Source: Pomphorhynchus laevis
Lineage: Eukaryota; Acanthocephala; Palaeacanthocephala; Echinorhynchida; Pomphorhynchidae
Length of the DNA stretch: 64,000 nucleotides
Reading direction: 5' to 3'
Assembly: GCA_012934845.2 (NCBI GenBank)
Contig: WNNJ02001468.1
Location: forward strand, 186,001 to 250,000
Of this stretch, positions 14,640-24,654 are shown one piece after another. Positions within the stretch are counted from its first letter, which is position 1; every line of letters begins with the position of its first letter. A program made the position numbers and the translations under genes. The notes beneath the pieces were generated by a model. The model was not told the DNA's origin. It saw only the letters and a list, made by a program, of their open reading frames with translations, and ran no database searches.

Positions 14640-15280
14640 CAGCGGTTTCCAAACTTTATGCTATCACGCTTCCCTAAATATAATAATTTTTATTCGCACC
14701 TCCCTACATTTTATTAGAAATACTTTACGTAAGATACGTATATTATATTTCGACTGGTTTTAAATAATGATAACATAATTTCTAAAAAAAAATTATTGCA
14801 TACAATTAACAGAACTGTACCTACATATAAGCGAATCAAAGTTTAATGCGAATGATGTTATTTAATCTTTGGGGCCGTGTGGAAATTACCAGTCGTAGCT
14901 TCTTTTCAACTATCAATCTGGCCCGATATTTATTTTAAATGGCAGTGTTGCTGAAAAAGTTCGTTTCGCATAAATACGTTGTCACGAATGGTAAAAGCAC
15001 TTGCATTGCTTTGAAATGCAATAATTTATACTCTTCACTAATATTAATCCAAATGTGAATCATTAAATCAGCTAACTGAGTCTACGTATTGTTATATAAT
15101 TATAAAATAAACAAAACATAATAATGCTAAATCAAAATTTAATAATTAAATAATAAAATTAATAATTGTTTTTAGATTTTCTATAATTTAAATCAAGTTA
15201 AAAAATAAAAATAAAAAATAAAATATAAAATTTAAAATAAACGTCATTTTTATGAATTGACTAATAAATAACAGACGTTG

Positions 15281-15432
15281 TATCAGAATAAGAATTAGAG
15301 GTCATCAGGAGGAACTGCTATGCTATCAGGTTTCGGCCCCTAACTCCTCTACCCAACATAGCAGCGGGGCCAAATACATGCTAATGATGTATTTCCTCTG
15401 AAATAACTATCTAGTATCTTATTCTAGTGCAA
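15281..15432 (-). ncRNA. PLE-like 3' structured RNA module, copy A
   Basis: On the minus strand: outer stem AGAATAAG/CTTATTCT (15425-15418 with 15292-15285); inner stem AGAGG/CCTCT; hairpin AAATACAT/ATGTATTT (15394-15387 with 15379-15372). Then a pseudoknot: GGCCCC (15371-15366) pairs with GGGGCC (15340-15335), and CTGCTATG (15364-15357) pairs with CATAGCAG (15322-15315). The two pairings interleave. GAGGAG can also pair with TTCCTC. It lies in the 3' untranslated part right after the RT stop. Function unknown. Confidence 0.7.
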
Positions 15433-15438
15433 AGTATA

Positions 15439-16026
15439 TTATTTATTATCAATCCATAAAAATTTGCCACTTAAGAGTTTAAATTTATTCTTTATATTAT
15501 TGTGTTGATTTATATATTTTACTATTTTCTGCTTAATGTTATTTTTATAGTAACCTAGTTTAAAATATGTATCTATTAAATTATTTAAATGATTTTGAAG
15601 AAAGCCAATATCATTACATATTGTTGCAATTCTTAAAATTTCATTATTTAATGTATTATATTTTATATTATATGGTATGCATGAATGCTCATGCAAAAAT
15701 ATGTTTCTTGTAAATTTAAATATGTCATCTTTACGATATAAATTAATAGTAGTTTTAGTTAATGTTAATTTAATGTTCATATCTAGATATACACCTTCTT
15801 TATCATTAATATTGGTTTTGTTAAGAATAAGGCTTTCTGGATAAATGTGCTCACTAATTGAATAAAAATTATTAGAATTAAATACACATATATCATCAAT
15901 GTATCGAAACATATATTTCATATATTTATATTGTTTAGATTTAGTTTTTACACAGTTATGAACAAATTCATATTCTATAAAGCTTAAAAACAAGTCAGCT
16001 ATAATTGGGCTACTATTACCACCCAT
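15439..16026 (-). CDS. Penelope-like reverse transcriptase, C-terminal half (195 aa, open)
   Basis: The frame opens inside the RT palm with MGGNSSPIIADLFL (residues 1-14), continues to the catalytic FRYIDDICVF (Asp pair at residues 44-45) and a YLDMNIKLTL strand. It ends in a thumb-like region with HEHSCIPYNIKYN and KFKLLSGKFLW before the stop. Upstream, in the same frame, the sequence reads IFRQVKGVP into MGG, so the Met is internal, not a true start. The motif order resembles PLE-type RTs, but no GIY-YIG domain follows. The family is therefore called PLE-like and not assigned to a named clade. The fingers and N-terminus are missing through 5' truncation. Confidence 0.65.
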   Translation of the reverse strand: MGGNSSPIIADLFLSFIEYEFVHNCVKTKSKQYKYMKYMFRYIDDICVFNSNNFYSISEHIYPESLILNKTNINDKEGVYLDMNIKLTLTKTTINLYRKDDIFKFTRNIFLHEHSCIPYNIKYNTLNNEILRIATICNDIGFLQNHLNNLIDTYFKLGYYKNNIKQKIVKYINQHNNIKNKFKLLSGKFLWIDNK

Positions 16027-16057
16027 TGGAACACCTTTTACTTGTCTAAATATAGAT

Positions 16058-16082
16058 GTCCCTACTTTTAAATAGTAGGGAC
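16058..16082. repeat. 9-bp inverted repeat at the 5' truncation point
   Basis: GTCCCTACT and AGTAGGGAC flank a 7-nt A/T spacer. The left arm is RT coding sequence and the right arm is the first sequence outside it. This looks like a snap-back event at the 5' end of the retroelement insertion. Confidence 0.7.
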
Positions 16083-16195
16083 ATTTAGTCGAACTTCCGT
16101 TTTAGTTCAAAGTTCGTTTTCAGTTCGAAGTTCGTTTTCGAATTTCCGTTACACGATAACAAAATAAGTTTTTCTTTTTAGATTATTTTCAGTTC

Positions 16196-16242
16196 AAAGT
16201 CGTCTTCTTCATTGCAGTAACTACAATGAAGAAGACGACTTT
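16196..16242. repeat. Hairpin with 19-bp perfect arms
   Basis: AAAGTCGTCTTCTTCATTG (16196-16214) and its exact reverse complement (16224-16242) enclose a 9-nt loop. It lies within the right part of the hAT-type element. Confidence 0.9.
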
Positions 16243-16380
16243 AATAAATGAGTTTGATCTGTCACAAAGTTTTATTTAATGTAGATATTAAAATATGATA
16301 TTTTTCTTAAAATGTTTGGCGCCTACTGCCAATCACCTGCGCCTCCACTGGGGTTGCGAATCTCAGTTTGGAAAACGCTG

Positions 16381-18600
16381 AATTACCGCCATAATTAACC
16401 GCGAATAATAATTACAAGTAATACAATTTAATTATTAAATTATTATTTAGTAAATAATTATTTATTTAATGAATACAATTTAATTAATTTTAAGACTAAT
16501 TTTCAAAACAGTACTTCTAAAATAGTTTTAATAAAATATGGAATAAACATATGAAATATTTATGTTTGTATATTCTGAAAGCTAAATACAGAAGTGAGTG
16601 AGGTTATATAACTGTGGAAGTATCCATTAGTCAAGAGTGTTAGGTGCTGCAATAATATCCTTAAGTACATTTGATCAATTAAGTAATGCAGTATGATGAA
16701 AGACATGAATCAGATGGAACCGCTTTGATGTAAATCATGCGAATTCGGTATAACGAGTATTAATAGGACATAAAAATCGGATTGTATGTGAGGATCATTA
16801 TGACTACGCTTCTATATATATAGGAACCTTAACTTGATTAAGTGAGATAAATACACAACATCTAATTTATGATAAAACTGTGATTGATAAACTCGATTAT
16901 CTTTTGCATTATTTATGTATGTATGTAGATATTTATTAAATATTTATTAAGATTTTCATAAATTTGAATTTAAAATATTCATAAATAAACTGATAAATAT
17001 TTATAAATTTAAAATTAAAAATAGACATAAATAATAAATATGAACATAGTTATTATAAAATTAATTTTAAATTTATTTAAAATTAAACATCAGTTAGAAA
17101 TAAGTTTTTTAGTGTTTATCCATTCTATTAATATTAACCTTTCTCTACTTTCTCTAAGGAATGTAAGTAATAATGCTGTGAATCATTTGAAAATATCTTT
17201 AGAACCTAATTGTAAAAAGAATAAAATTGCTACGATAGATAAATTCATAAATTCAGTTAATTGATTTTAATTAATAGTAATTACTTTCATTCAGTATATC
17301 TTTAGTATTAAAGGAATATCGTAGTATGCCAAATGTTATGCAGAGTAAATATAAATACCTTTTAACTCTCAATATTCCAAAGTAGAAAATTATTAATGTC
17401 CATCTGAGTTTTCGAAAATTCTGTGCTGTCTTATGTTTAGCCACATAGACTAGCATTGACTTGAAATTTGTTGCTTGTTTCGATTTCTAAACAGCACGAA
17501 AATGCAATTATTCTTAATTGAACGCTTTTGTTCTAGCTTAAACTCGTATGTTCTACTGTTCTATTTGATTAATCAATTTTTGGGTGTTGCAAAATTAAAA
17601 TAAAACATCTATCTTTCGACTTAACGTCCAGAATTAAATTTGACAAATTATAAATCAACGTTTAGGTTCTTATATCATCTTGATAGTATAGCTTTGCTTG
17701 CTTAAATTTTTAAAATGTTCATTTTGTACGGATATCTTCACGTCCAAAGGTTAGAGCAATGTAAGCAAGGAATGCACACACATATTCACAAAATAATGAT
17801 TTTATAATGACTTTATGAGCGTATATTTTAACAAATATCAAAACTATTTATGAGATGTCTCGTTTTAGCTAGCAGTTTTGCCACAGGCGGAAAAACAATC
17901 ACTAGCTTATTTTAAGAGATAAACGAAAATAAATGTGCACAAAAAAGATCTGCACCTAAATTACAACTTCGCAATACCCTGCATATTGCAATTGTTATAT
18001 TTTCAAATGTCTACAAGAGTTAGCTGTAATTGTTGACAAGTTGGCCAGATCAGTCGAATAAGTTGTAATAATAGGTACAGTTTTAGCATTTTCTCAAGAT
18101 ATCCTCAGAATAATAAACTTCACTTACTCAATCGTTGCTTTTGGATGGTTTCATTAAAGAGATTAGCAATTCTCATTTCTAAATCAATTTAAATTTTCAT
18201 TTTATTTTAGACAGCAATATCTAAAGAGAGATTAATGGAAATATATATGCTATTTTCTTGCAATAAGCAAATGACACTACAAGAAATGACCTGACAAAGA
18301 AGATGAAGCCATATTATAGGATCATCAGACTACTTATAAAAAACAAACGATATTTATTCTGAATTTCTGAGTTTTCATATAAACTAATTGATCGCGAACT
18401 AAAATGTCTTCAAATCACAGTGTTTCAATGTGAAGGTACAAATGCGACGTTATATTGTTAACTTTTATGTTTTAGGCATTTTTATCACCATTTTTGGATA
18501 ACAATATCCAAATGCATCATCGCTAGCCGAAATATTGCACAGTAAACCGCCTCCTTAAGAGTCATAACATTGTAATTAAAAAACATGCGTCATATTTCAA
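16381..18600. other. A+T-rich stretch, nothing recognised
   Basis: No conserved gene or repeat family is apparent. The open frames at 17040-17264 (plus) and 17456-17271 (minus) are low-complexity and unrecognised. Confidence 0.5.
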
Positions 18601-18604
18601 TTAG

Positions 18605-19135
18605 CCATTAAAACTACTTTTAATTTATATCGTAAAGATAGCATATCTAAATTTACAAGAAAAATATTTTCACATGAGCATTCATGCATACCATATAATA
18701 AAAAATATAATACATTAAATAATGAAATTTTAAGAATTGCAACAATATGTAATGATATTGGCTTTCTTCAAAATCATTTAAATAATTTAATAGATACATA
18801 TTTTAAACTAAGTTACTATAAAAATAACATTAAGCAGAAAATAGTAAAATATATAAATCAACACAATAATATAAAGAATAAATTTAAACTCTTAAGTGGC
18901 AAATTTTTATGGCTTGATAATAAATAATATATTTTGTATTAGAATAAGATACTATGTAATCAAATTTAATCAGAGGAAATACGTCCTTAGCATGTATTTG
19001 GCCCCGCTGCTGTGTTGGGTCGGGTAATAGGGGCCGAAACCTGATAGCATAGCAGTTCCTTCTGATGACCTCTAATTCTTATTCTGATACAACGTCTGTT
19101 ATTTATTAGTCAATTCATAAAAATTGCCTTTTTTT
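18605..19135 (+). mobile_element. Penelope-like 3' fragment (RT C-terminus plus module)
   Basis: Plus-strand copy starting in the YRKDxxxxFTR region of the RT. It runs through the HEHS and LLSGKFLW segments to the stop near 18928, then the structured module. The coding part matches the 15439-16026 copy closely, but the frame is disturbed. Truncated at its 5' end. Confidence 0.75.
18933..19094 (+). ncRNA. PLE-like 3' structured RNA module, copy B
   Basis: Same order of elements as copy A. The outer stem is GTATTAGAATAAG with CTTATTCTGATAC (13 bp, one G-U). The hairpin is AAATACGT/ATGTATTT, with one G-U where copy A has A-U. The pseudoknot is GGCCCC/GGGGCC and CTGCTGTG/CATAGCAG, again with one G-U replacing A-U. 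Both changes keep pairing only in the plus-strand RNA, which is the RT-sense strand. Confidence 0.7.
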
Positions 19136-19144
19136 AAATTGTAG

Positions 19145-19800
19145 CGTATAATAGATAGCATATCTAAATTTACAAGAAACATTTTCGCATGAGCATTCAT
19201 GCATACCATATAATATAAAATATAATTCATTAAATAATGAAATTTTAAGAATTGCAACAATATATAATGATATTAGCTTTCTTTAAAATCATTTAAATAA
19301 TTTAATAGATTCATATTTTAAACTAGGTTACTATAAAAATAACATCGAGCAGAAAATAGTAAAATATACAAATCAACACAATAATATAAAGAATAAATTT
19401 AAACTCTTAAGCGGCAAATTTTTATGGATGAATAATAAATAATATACTTTGTATTAGAATAAGATACTAGATAGTTTTATCAGAGGAAATACATCATTAG
19501 CATGTATTTGGCCACGCTGCTATTTTGGGTAGAGGAGGTAGGGGCTGAAACCTGATAGCATAGCAGTTCCTCCTGATGACCTCTAATTCTCATTCTGGTA
19601 CAACGTCTCTTATTTATTAGTCAATTCATAAAAATGACGTTTATTTTATTTTTTTTACTTGATTTAAATTATAGAAAATCTAAAAACAATTATTGATTTT
19701 ATTATTTAATTATTAAATTTTGATTTAGCATTATTATGTTTTGTTTATTTTATAATTATATTAATACGTAGACTCAGTAAGCTAATTTGACTAATTCGAA
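19145..19800 (+). mobile_element. Penelope-like 3' fragment with full tail
   Basis: RT C-terminal region (broken frame, about 19155-19440), then the structured module, then a tail of about 190 bp ending near ACGTAGACTCAG at about 19775. It lies head-to-tail with the preceding copy. Confidence 0.75.
19449..19614 (+). ncRNA. PLE-like 3' structured RNA module, copy C
   Basis: The pseudoknot is GGCCAC with GGGGCT (one G-U, one mismatch) and CTGCTATT with CATAGCAG (one end mismatch). The hairpin AAATACAT/ATGTATTT and inner stem AGAGG/CCTCT are intact. More worn than copies A and B. Confidence 0.6.
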
Positions 19801-19811
19801 TCTATCGATAG

Positions 19812-19988
19812 ATGAAATCTATAACATCGCCTTGCAATGGAAACCCAAAGCTTTCGCCGCACTGCAATGCTACTATTAAGTTCATAGATATGCCAGCTGA
19901 ATATCACAGAATGGAAGCCAGTGACGAACAACAATCGAAACTCAATGCACTAAAAACAGTGACCGTTTTCACCTGGTGTTACTTCAGC
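19812..19988 (+). CDS. Unidentified 58-residue ORF between two PLE-like tails
   Basis: An open frame begins MKSITSPCNGNPKLSP and ends VTVFTWCYFS. Its composition is balanced (Pro, Cys, His, Glu, Gln), unlike the Lys/Asn/Ile-rich chance frames nearby. It sits in a segment of about 300 bp bounded on both sides by same-orientation PLE-like tails. It could be an exon, a transduced host fragment or part of an unrecognised element. I do not recognise the peptide. Confidence 0.3.
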
Positions 19989-20097
19989 TAATTCCATCTA
20001 GAAAAATAGCCGTAGTAAGGAAAACTATTGACCGTAGAATATAGCTGTAAATGGGAAGCTAAATTAACTTTTTGACAAAGCAAACCCATTATCAGAA

Positions 20098-20318
20098 TAA
20101 TCCTTATTCTGATACAACGTCTGTTATTTATTAGTCAATTCATAAAAATGACTTTTTAAATTTCAATTTTTTATTTTAACTTGATTTAAATTATAGAAAA
20201 TCTAAAAACAATTATTAATTTTATTATTTAATTATTAAATTTTGATTTAGCATTATTATGTTTTGTTTATTTTATAATTATATTAAATACGTAGACTCAG
20301 TTAGCTGATTTGATTCTT
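20098..20318 (+). mobile_element. Penelope-like tail-only fragment
   Basis: The sequence starts in the CTTATTCTGATACAACG end of the module and continues through the common A+T-rich tail to ACGTAGACTCAGTTAGC. The coding part and pseudoknot are absent. Confidence 0.7.
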
Positions 20319-20354
20319 ATTAATGTTTTTGCACACTGGATTATTGACACTTAA

Positions 20355-20482
20355 TTCTGATTGAATGAACCGAGAAGACTCAAACAGCATAAAAGTCAGT
20401 CTCCTACTGATGAGACTCAAAAGTCTAAACAATATAGAGTCAGTTTACGCTGTTTAGTCTTTCCGATTACTTCAATTAGAAT
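20355..20482. repeat. Foldback (MITE-like) element, 128 bp
   Basis: The first 50 bp, beginning ATTCTGATTGAA, is an imperfect inverted copy of the last 50 bp, which reads ATTCTAATTGAA on the minus strand. The short centre contains a second small hairpin, GACT CAAA AGTC. No coding capacity. Confidence 0.7.
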
Positions 20483-21560
20483 AGGAATAAGCGGGAAAAG
20501 CATGTTATTTGTTACTAATTTCAATAATAAATTAATTTATATTTCCTGACTCTTCCAGAAATATATTTTTTAATCATATTATTTTTAACCACTAATTTCA
20601 GCGGTGTCTTATTCACCTATTTTGCTCGCTTTTTCTAAATGAAGACATCCATTAAAAATTAATTTATATTTGCCGTATTTACCAGAATATAAAATAAAAT
20701 TCAAGATAAAATTCAATATAAAATTCATTTTAACATGGATTAACAAATCTATAACAGTTTTATCGTCTTATTTTCAACAGATTTGCCACTATTATAAGCA
20801 TTGGTCATAAGTTTTCATTTCAAAAAGCTTTTACGACGAAAAACACTATTTTTATAAAAAAAATTATACCTTCTGAAAATATTCATTATTAGATGATTTT
20901 GATTATACACTCGTAAGAACACGTTTGATTGAAAATTTGCGGTTTTGAGTACATGTATATCATTAAACGTTGTATCTACATCAGATATACTTTGGTATCG
21001 AATTACTGTTCACTGAACGTGCGAAAATGTATACACTTCTAATTAGCATTGAGCTTATTTATGAGCATTTAGTTTCGGTCGATTTTTTCATATGTTGGCT
21101 GTATCATCAGGTCCACTGCTAATTTTGCTTACATCATTACAGCTTCATCATTACTCACTCATTTAAATCGACTATTATTATATGGCTCAGTTTAGTTCGA
21201 AAAAATTCAACTGTTGAAATAGAGAGATTTTTAAACCACTAAATAATGACGTTTTTTGGTTTGTACCCATTCAACGGAAATAAACATGAATTATCAAAAA
21301 GAATCAAAGTTTACAGAGCTGCAATTTGAAATTTTATGCTTTTTACTGTTTTGATATAAATCTACATGACTATTATTATTTTTAATCTTACAAATATTTA
21401 TTTCACAATGTGATTTATTTTTTATTTAATAAAGGACTAAAAATTAAATAATCGATATGGAATAGAATGAGGTAAAGTTGCTGATTAAAACAGAATAAGG
21501 TATAATTACTGATTATACACAATAATAATTATAAAGGCTATTTTTATAAACAAATAAAAA
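20483..21560. other. A+T-rich stretch, nothing recognised
   Basis: No exon or repeat recognised upstream of the tRNA gene's 3' end. Confidence 0.5.
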
Positions 21561-21632
21561 TAGCAGCGAGTGGTTTCGATCCACCGACCTCTGAGTTATG
21601 AGCCCAGCACGCTTCCACTGCGCCACGCTGCT
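21561..21632 (-). tRNA. Initiator tRNA-Met (CAT)
   Basis: The 72-nt gene folds as a full cloverleaf on the minus strand. The acceptor stem is AGCAGCG/CGCTGCT with discriminator A, giving the A1-U72 pair typical of eukaryotic initiators. The anticodon arm is CTGGG CTCATAA CTCAG with anticodon CAT. The T-loop is ATCGAAA, the initiator-specific A54 variant. No intron and no encoded CCA. A G-U pair sits at position 30-40 where initiators normally have one of three G-C pairs, so it may be a functional variant or a slightly worn copy. It decodes the start AUG in cytoplasmic translation. Confidence 0.93.
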
Positions 21633-22229
21633 GAACAAAAATAAAATTTAATTATAAAAAATATACACATTCATACAACGATAAAGATTTCCTCGAAATT
21701 ATAATTAGACTGATGGCCAATTTCGAATATGTATTACTAACATTTACTTAATGTTTAGCTTACATAATGATTCAATGGTTTCTTATATCAGCGGCGATCA
21801 TTAATGTAGGTAGATAAATTGGAATTGAGGCAAAACGAGTAGGACAGTTAAGTGTTTATTTGAAAACGAACAGATCAAAAATGAAACATCACAATTTTTG
21901 TGAGTTTAAATGTCGATGTATGGGTAGTAAAATACCTGTATTCTATGGAAATCAATTTATAAATTAAAATAATGCTACATATAATTCATATAATTTCTAA
22001 TTCATAAATATTATTATAATATTATTAATTCATATATATTATTAATTCATATAATATTATTTATATTAATTCATATAATATTATTATTAATTTAACTAAA
22101 AATTAAATTTATTAAATTTAGTCTTTTATATATTTAAAAAATACAATTAAATTTGTTGATTTAAGATTTTATAGTTAAATTTTTAAATTGCTAAAATTTA
22201 AATTTTTAAAATTTAAATTTTAACAATTT
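21633..22229. other. A+T-rich flank, nothing recognised
   Basis: Contains ATATTAT-type low-complexity sequence around 22010-22080 and no recognisable gene. Confidence 0.5.
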
Positions 22230-22580
22230 AAATTTTTAAATTGTTAAAAGTCATTTTTATGAATAGACTAATAAATAACAGACGATGCATCAAATTAGAA
22301 GTCATAGGAAGAACTGCTATGCTATCAGGTTATCATAAAAATTAAAAGTTATTTTTAATATTTTATAATATTAATTTATTAATTTATTAAAATGTTAATT
22401 AGATGATCCATTATCTTATTCCAATACAAAGTATATTATTTATTATCCATAAAAATTTCACTTAATATTTCAAATTTAATTTTAATAATATTCTGTTGAT
22501 TAAAATATTTTACTATTTTCTGTTCGATTAAATTTGTATAGTAACCCTATTTAAAATATCTATCTATTAAATTATCTACG
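22230..22580 (-). mobile_element. Penelope-like fragment, strongly decayed
   Basis: Minus-strand remnants of the module (CTGCTATGCTATCAGG at 22313-22328) are interrupted by unrelated A+T-rich sequence. They are followed by traces of the RT C-terminus around 22440-22570. Confidence 0.6.
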
Positions 22581-22734
22581 TATTTTATGTTTTACAAAAA
22601 AAATATTATATTAATTATATTATGTGTTACTAAATAAAATGTAAATAATTGAAAAAATTAAATTAATTTAAATAATAAAACAATTTATATTTATATCAAG
22701 TTGAAATTTGAAATTTAAAAAATTGAAATTTAAA

Positions 22735-22965
22735 ATAAACGTCATTTTTATGAATTGACTAATAAATAAGAGACGTTGTACCTGAATGAGAATTAGAGGT
22801 CATCAGGAGGAACTGCTATGCTATCAGGTTTCAGCCCCTACCTCCTCTACCCAACAAAGCAGCGGGGCCAAATACATGCTAAGGACGTATTTCCTCTGAT
22901 TTAATTTGATTATATAGTATCTTATTCTAATACAAAGTATATTATTTATCATCCACCCATAAAAA
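22735..22965 (-). mobile_element. Penelope-like 3' module copy without RT
   Basis: A whole module plus the GTCAATTCATAAAAATGAC end. It abuts the next copy (22983 onward) in the same orientation with no RT sequence between. This gives a local RT-module-RT-module-module tandem order on the minus strand. Confidence 0.75.
22774..22936 (-). ncRNA. PLE-like 3' structured RNA module, copy D
   Basis: Hairpin AAATACGT/ATGTATTT (G-U). Pseudoknot GGCCCC/GGGGCT (terminal G-U in place of G-C) and CTGCTTTG/CATAGCAG (one U-U mismatch). The outer stem keeps GTATTAGAATAAG, but its partner CTCATTCAGGTAC is worn. GAGGAG/TTCCTC is possible. Confidence 0.6.
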
Positions 22966-22982
22966 TAATAAATATCGGGAGG

Positions 22983-23450
22983 AACTAAATTGACTAATAA
23001 ATAACAGACGTTGTATCAGAATAAGAATTAGAGGTCATCAGAAGGAACTGCTATGCTATCAGGTTTCGGCCCCTATTACCCGACCCAACACAGCAGCGGG
23101 GCCAAATACATGCTAAGGACGTATTTCCTCTGATTAAATTTGATTACATAGTATCTTATTCTAATGCAAAGTATATTATTTATTATCCATCCATAAAAAT
23201 TTGCCACTTAAGAGTTTAAATTTATTCTTTATATTATTGTGTTGATTTATATATTTTACTATTTTCTGCTTGATGTTATTTTTATAGTAACCTAGTTTAA
23301 AATATGTATCTATTAAATTATTTAAATGATTTTGAAGAAAGCCAATATCATTACATATTGTTGCAATTCTTAAAATTTCATTATTTAATGTATTATATTT
23401 TATATTATATGGTATGCGTGAATGCTCATGCAAAAATGTAGTTGTTATAT
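22983..23450 (-). mobile_element. Penelope-like 3' fragment (RT C-terminus plus module)
   Basis: On the minus strand, HEHSRIPYNIKYN through KFKLLSGKFLW (about 23430-23176) is open and followed by its module. Upstream, at 23450-23535, the frame runs into unrelated A+T-rich sequence with a perfect palindrome, so the RT part is 5' truncated at HEHS. Confidence 0.75.
23009..23171 (-). ncRNA. PLE-like 3' structured RNA module, copy E
   Basis: Near-identical to copy B although on the opposite genomic strand. It has the same two G-U changes in hairpin and pseudoknot helix, and the same GGGTCGGGTAATA middle loop. Copies B and E probably share a recent common source. Confidence 0.7.
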
Positions 23451-23494
23451 AAGATTTTACATAACTTATAAAAGTTATAAAAAAAGTTAACATT

Positions 23495-23518
23495 TTACAA
23501 AAGTTATAACTTTTGTAA
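23495..23518. repeat. 24-bp perfect palindrome
   Basis: TTACAAAAGTTA and TAACTTTTGTAA with no spacer. It sits at the junction between two tandem PLE-like copies. Confidence 0.85.
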
Positions 23519-23529
23519 TTTAAAATAAA

Positions 23530-24055
23530 AGTCAATTTTTATAAATTGACTATACGATGTATAAGAATAAAAATTAGGGGTCATCGAGAGGAATTGCTAT
23601 ATTATCAGGTTTCGGCCCCTAATTCCTTTACCAAACATAGCAGCGAGGCCAAATACATGCTAATGATGTATTTCCTCTGATAAAACTATCTAGTATCTTA
23701 TTCTAATACAAAGTATATTATTTATTATCCATCCATAAAAATTTGCCACTTAAGAGTTTAAATTTATTCTTTATGTTATTGTGTTGATTTATATATTTCA
23801 CTACTCTCTGTTTGATGATATTTTTATAGTAATCTAGTTTAAAATATGCATATATAAATTATTTAAATGATTTTGAAGAATGCCAATATCATTACATATT
23901 TTGGCAATTTTTAAAATTTCATTATTTAATGTATTATATTTTATATTATATGAGTATGTATGAATGCTCATGCAAAAATATGTTTCTTGTAAATTTAAAT
24001 ATGTCATCTTTACGATATAAATTAAAAGTAGTTTTAATTGATGTTATATTTTACT
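23530..24055 (-). mobile_element. Penelope-like 3' fragment (RT C-terminus plus module)
   Basis: Minus-strand RT C-terminal sequence (about 24050-23720, frame disturbed) followed by its module. It stands in tandem with the copies below it. Confidence 0.75.
23554..23712 (-). ncRNA. PLE-like 3' structured RNA module, copy F
   Basis: Pseudoknot GGCCTC/GGGGCC (internal U-G in place of C-G) and CTGCTATG/TATAGCAA. The hairpin AAATACAT/ATGTATTT is kept. The third possible helix is longest here (AGGAATT/AATTCCT). Confidence 0.6.
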
Positions 24056-24654
24056 ATTTAAGTAGCTTCCCTTCAAACAGACGTGGTCGATGTTTGTCCA
24101 AAAATTTTGCAAAATTCAGTATATGTCACTCTTTGAAAAATTGCCGGAATTGCCATCATACCCCACAATTGTATATGAAATAAAGTGGATCAATGATCAC
24201 ATATATATATGTGCAAATGTACACACATGGCATAACCAGCCCAACTATCGAACTATGCTGTCTTCAAAAATACAATTACATAGATGACTAAAACTCAGTT
24301 TATAAAATACTAGTAGGCAATGGAGCAATCATTTTATGATATTTGTGTCTATAGCTCATTTGTTTCGTTTTATTCAAGCAAAAATTCGATGTGCATGTGT
24401 ATCATGAAAACAGATAAAGAGCAAAATACTCGGAAAGGATCAATCTGATTAAGGGTTTTGATTTTCATCTACTTTTTCTGATCTTGGGAGTATTGGGCCG
24501 AACGTGATACTAAGACAAATCACAAGAAAAAGGCAAAAGTAAATTTATAACGAATCAGATTAGATATCTGAATAAATAAAAATAAAAATAAATAATAAAT
24601 AATTGTTATAAGATTAAATTAATATAGTAATTTAAAATTGAAATTTAAAATAAA
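24056..24654. other. Unassigned segment between PLE-like copies
   Basis: About 600 bp with no recognisable gene. A few short frames exist, none with visible motifs. Confidence 0.45.

Larger units (their letters stand above)
15072..16060 (-). mobile_element. Penelope-like retroelement copy, 5' truncated, nested in hAT
   Basis: Reading on the minus strand, an uninterrupted RT C-terminal frame (16026-15439) is followed by the 3' structured RNA module (about 15432-15281) and a 200-bp A+T-rich tail that ends AGACTCAGTTAGC near 15075. The same tail ends other copies near 19800, 20318 and 61535. The 5' end is truncated just upstream of the MGGNSSP motif, exactly where a 9-bp inverted repeat (16058-16082) begins. 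This is the most complete single copy of the family in the window. Confidence 0.8.
14640..16380. mobile_element. hAT-type non-autonomous DNA transposon with a nested retroelement
   Basis: The left end begins CAGCGGTTTCCAAACT. The right end, read on the minus strand, begins CAGCGTTTTCCAAACT. These imperfect terminal inverted repeats of about 16 bp match the hAT style. The flanking 8-bp sequences GATTAACG (left) and AATTACCG (right) agree at six of eight positions, consistent with an aged 8-bp target-site duplication. No transposase frame is visible. Near the right end lies a strong 19-bp-arm hairpin (16196-16242). A PLE-like copy (about 15072-16060) is inserted inside, so the hAT element is older than that copy. 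Confidence 0.7.

Noticed and set aside
20390-20445. A second hammerhead in the 128-bp foldback (CTGATGA, stem GACT/AGTC)
   Set aside because: The bases after stem II are TAAA, not GAAA, and no flanking strands form stems I and III with a cleavage triplet. The match arises from the foldback's own inverted repeats.
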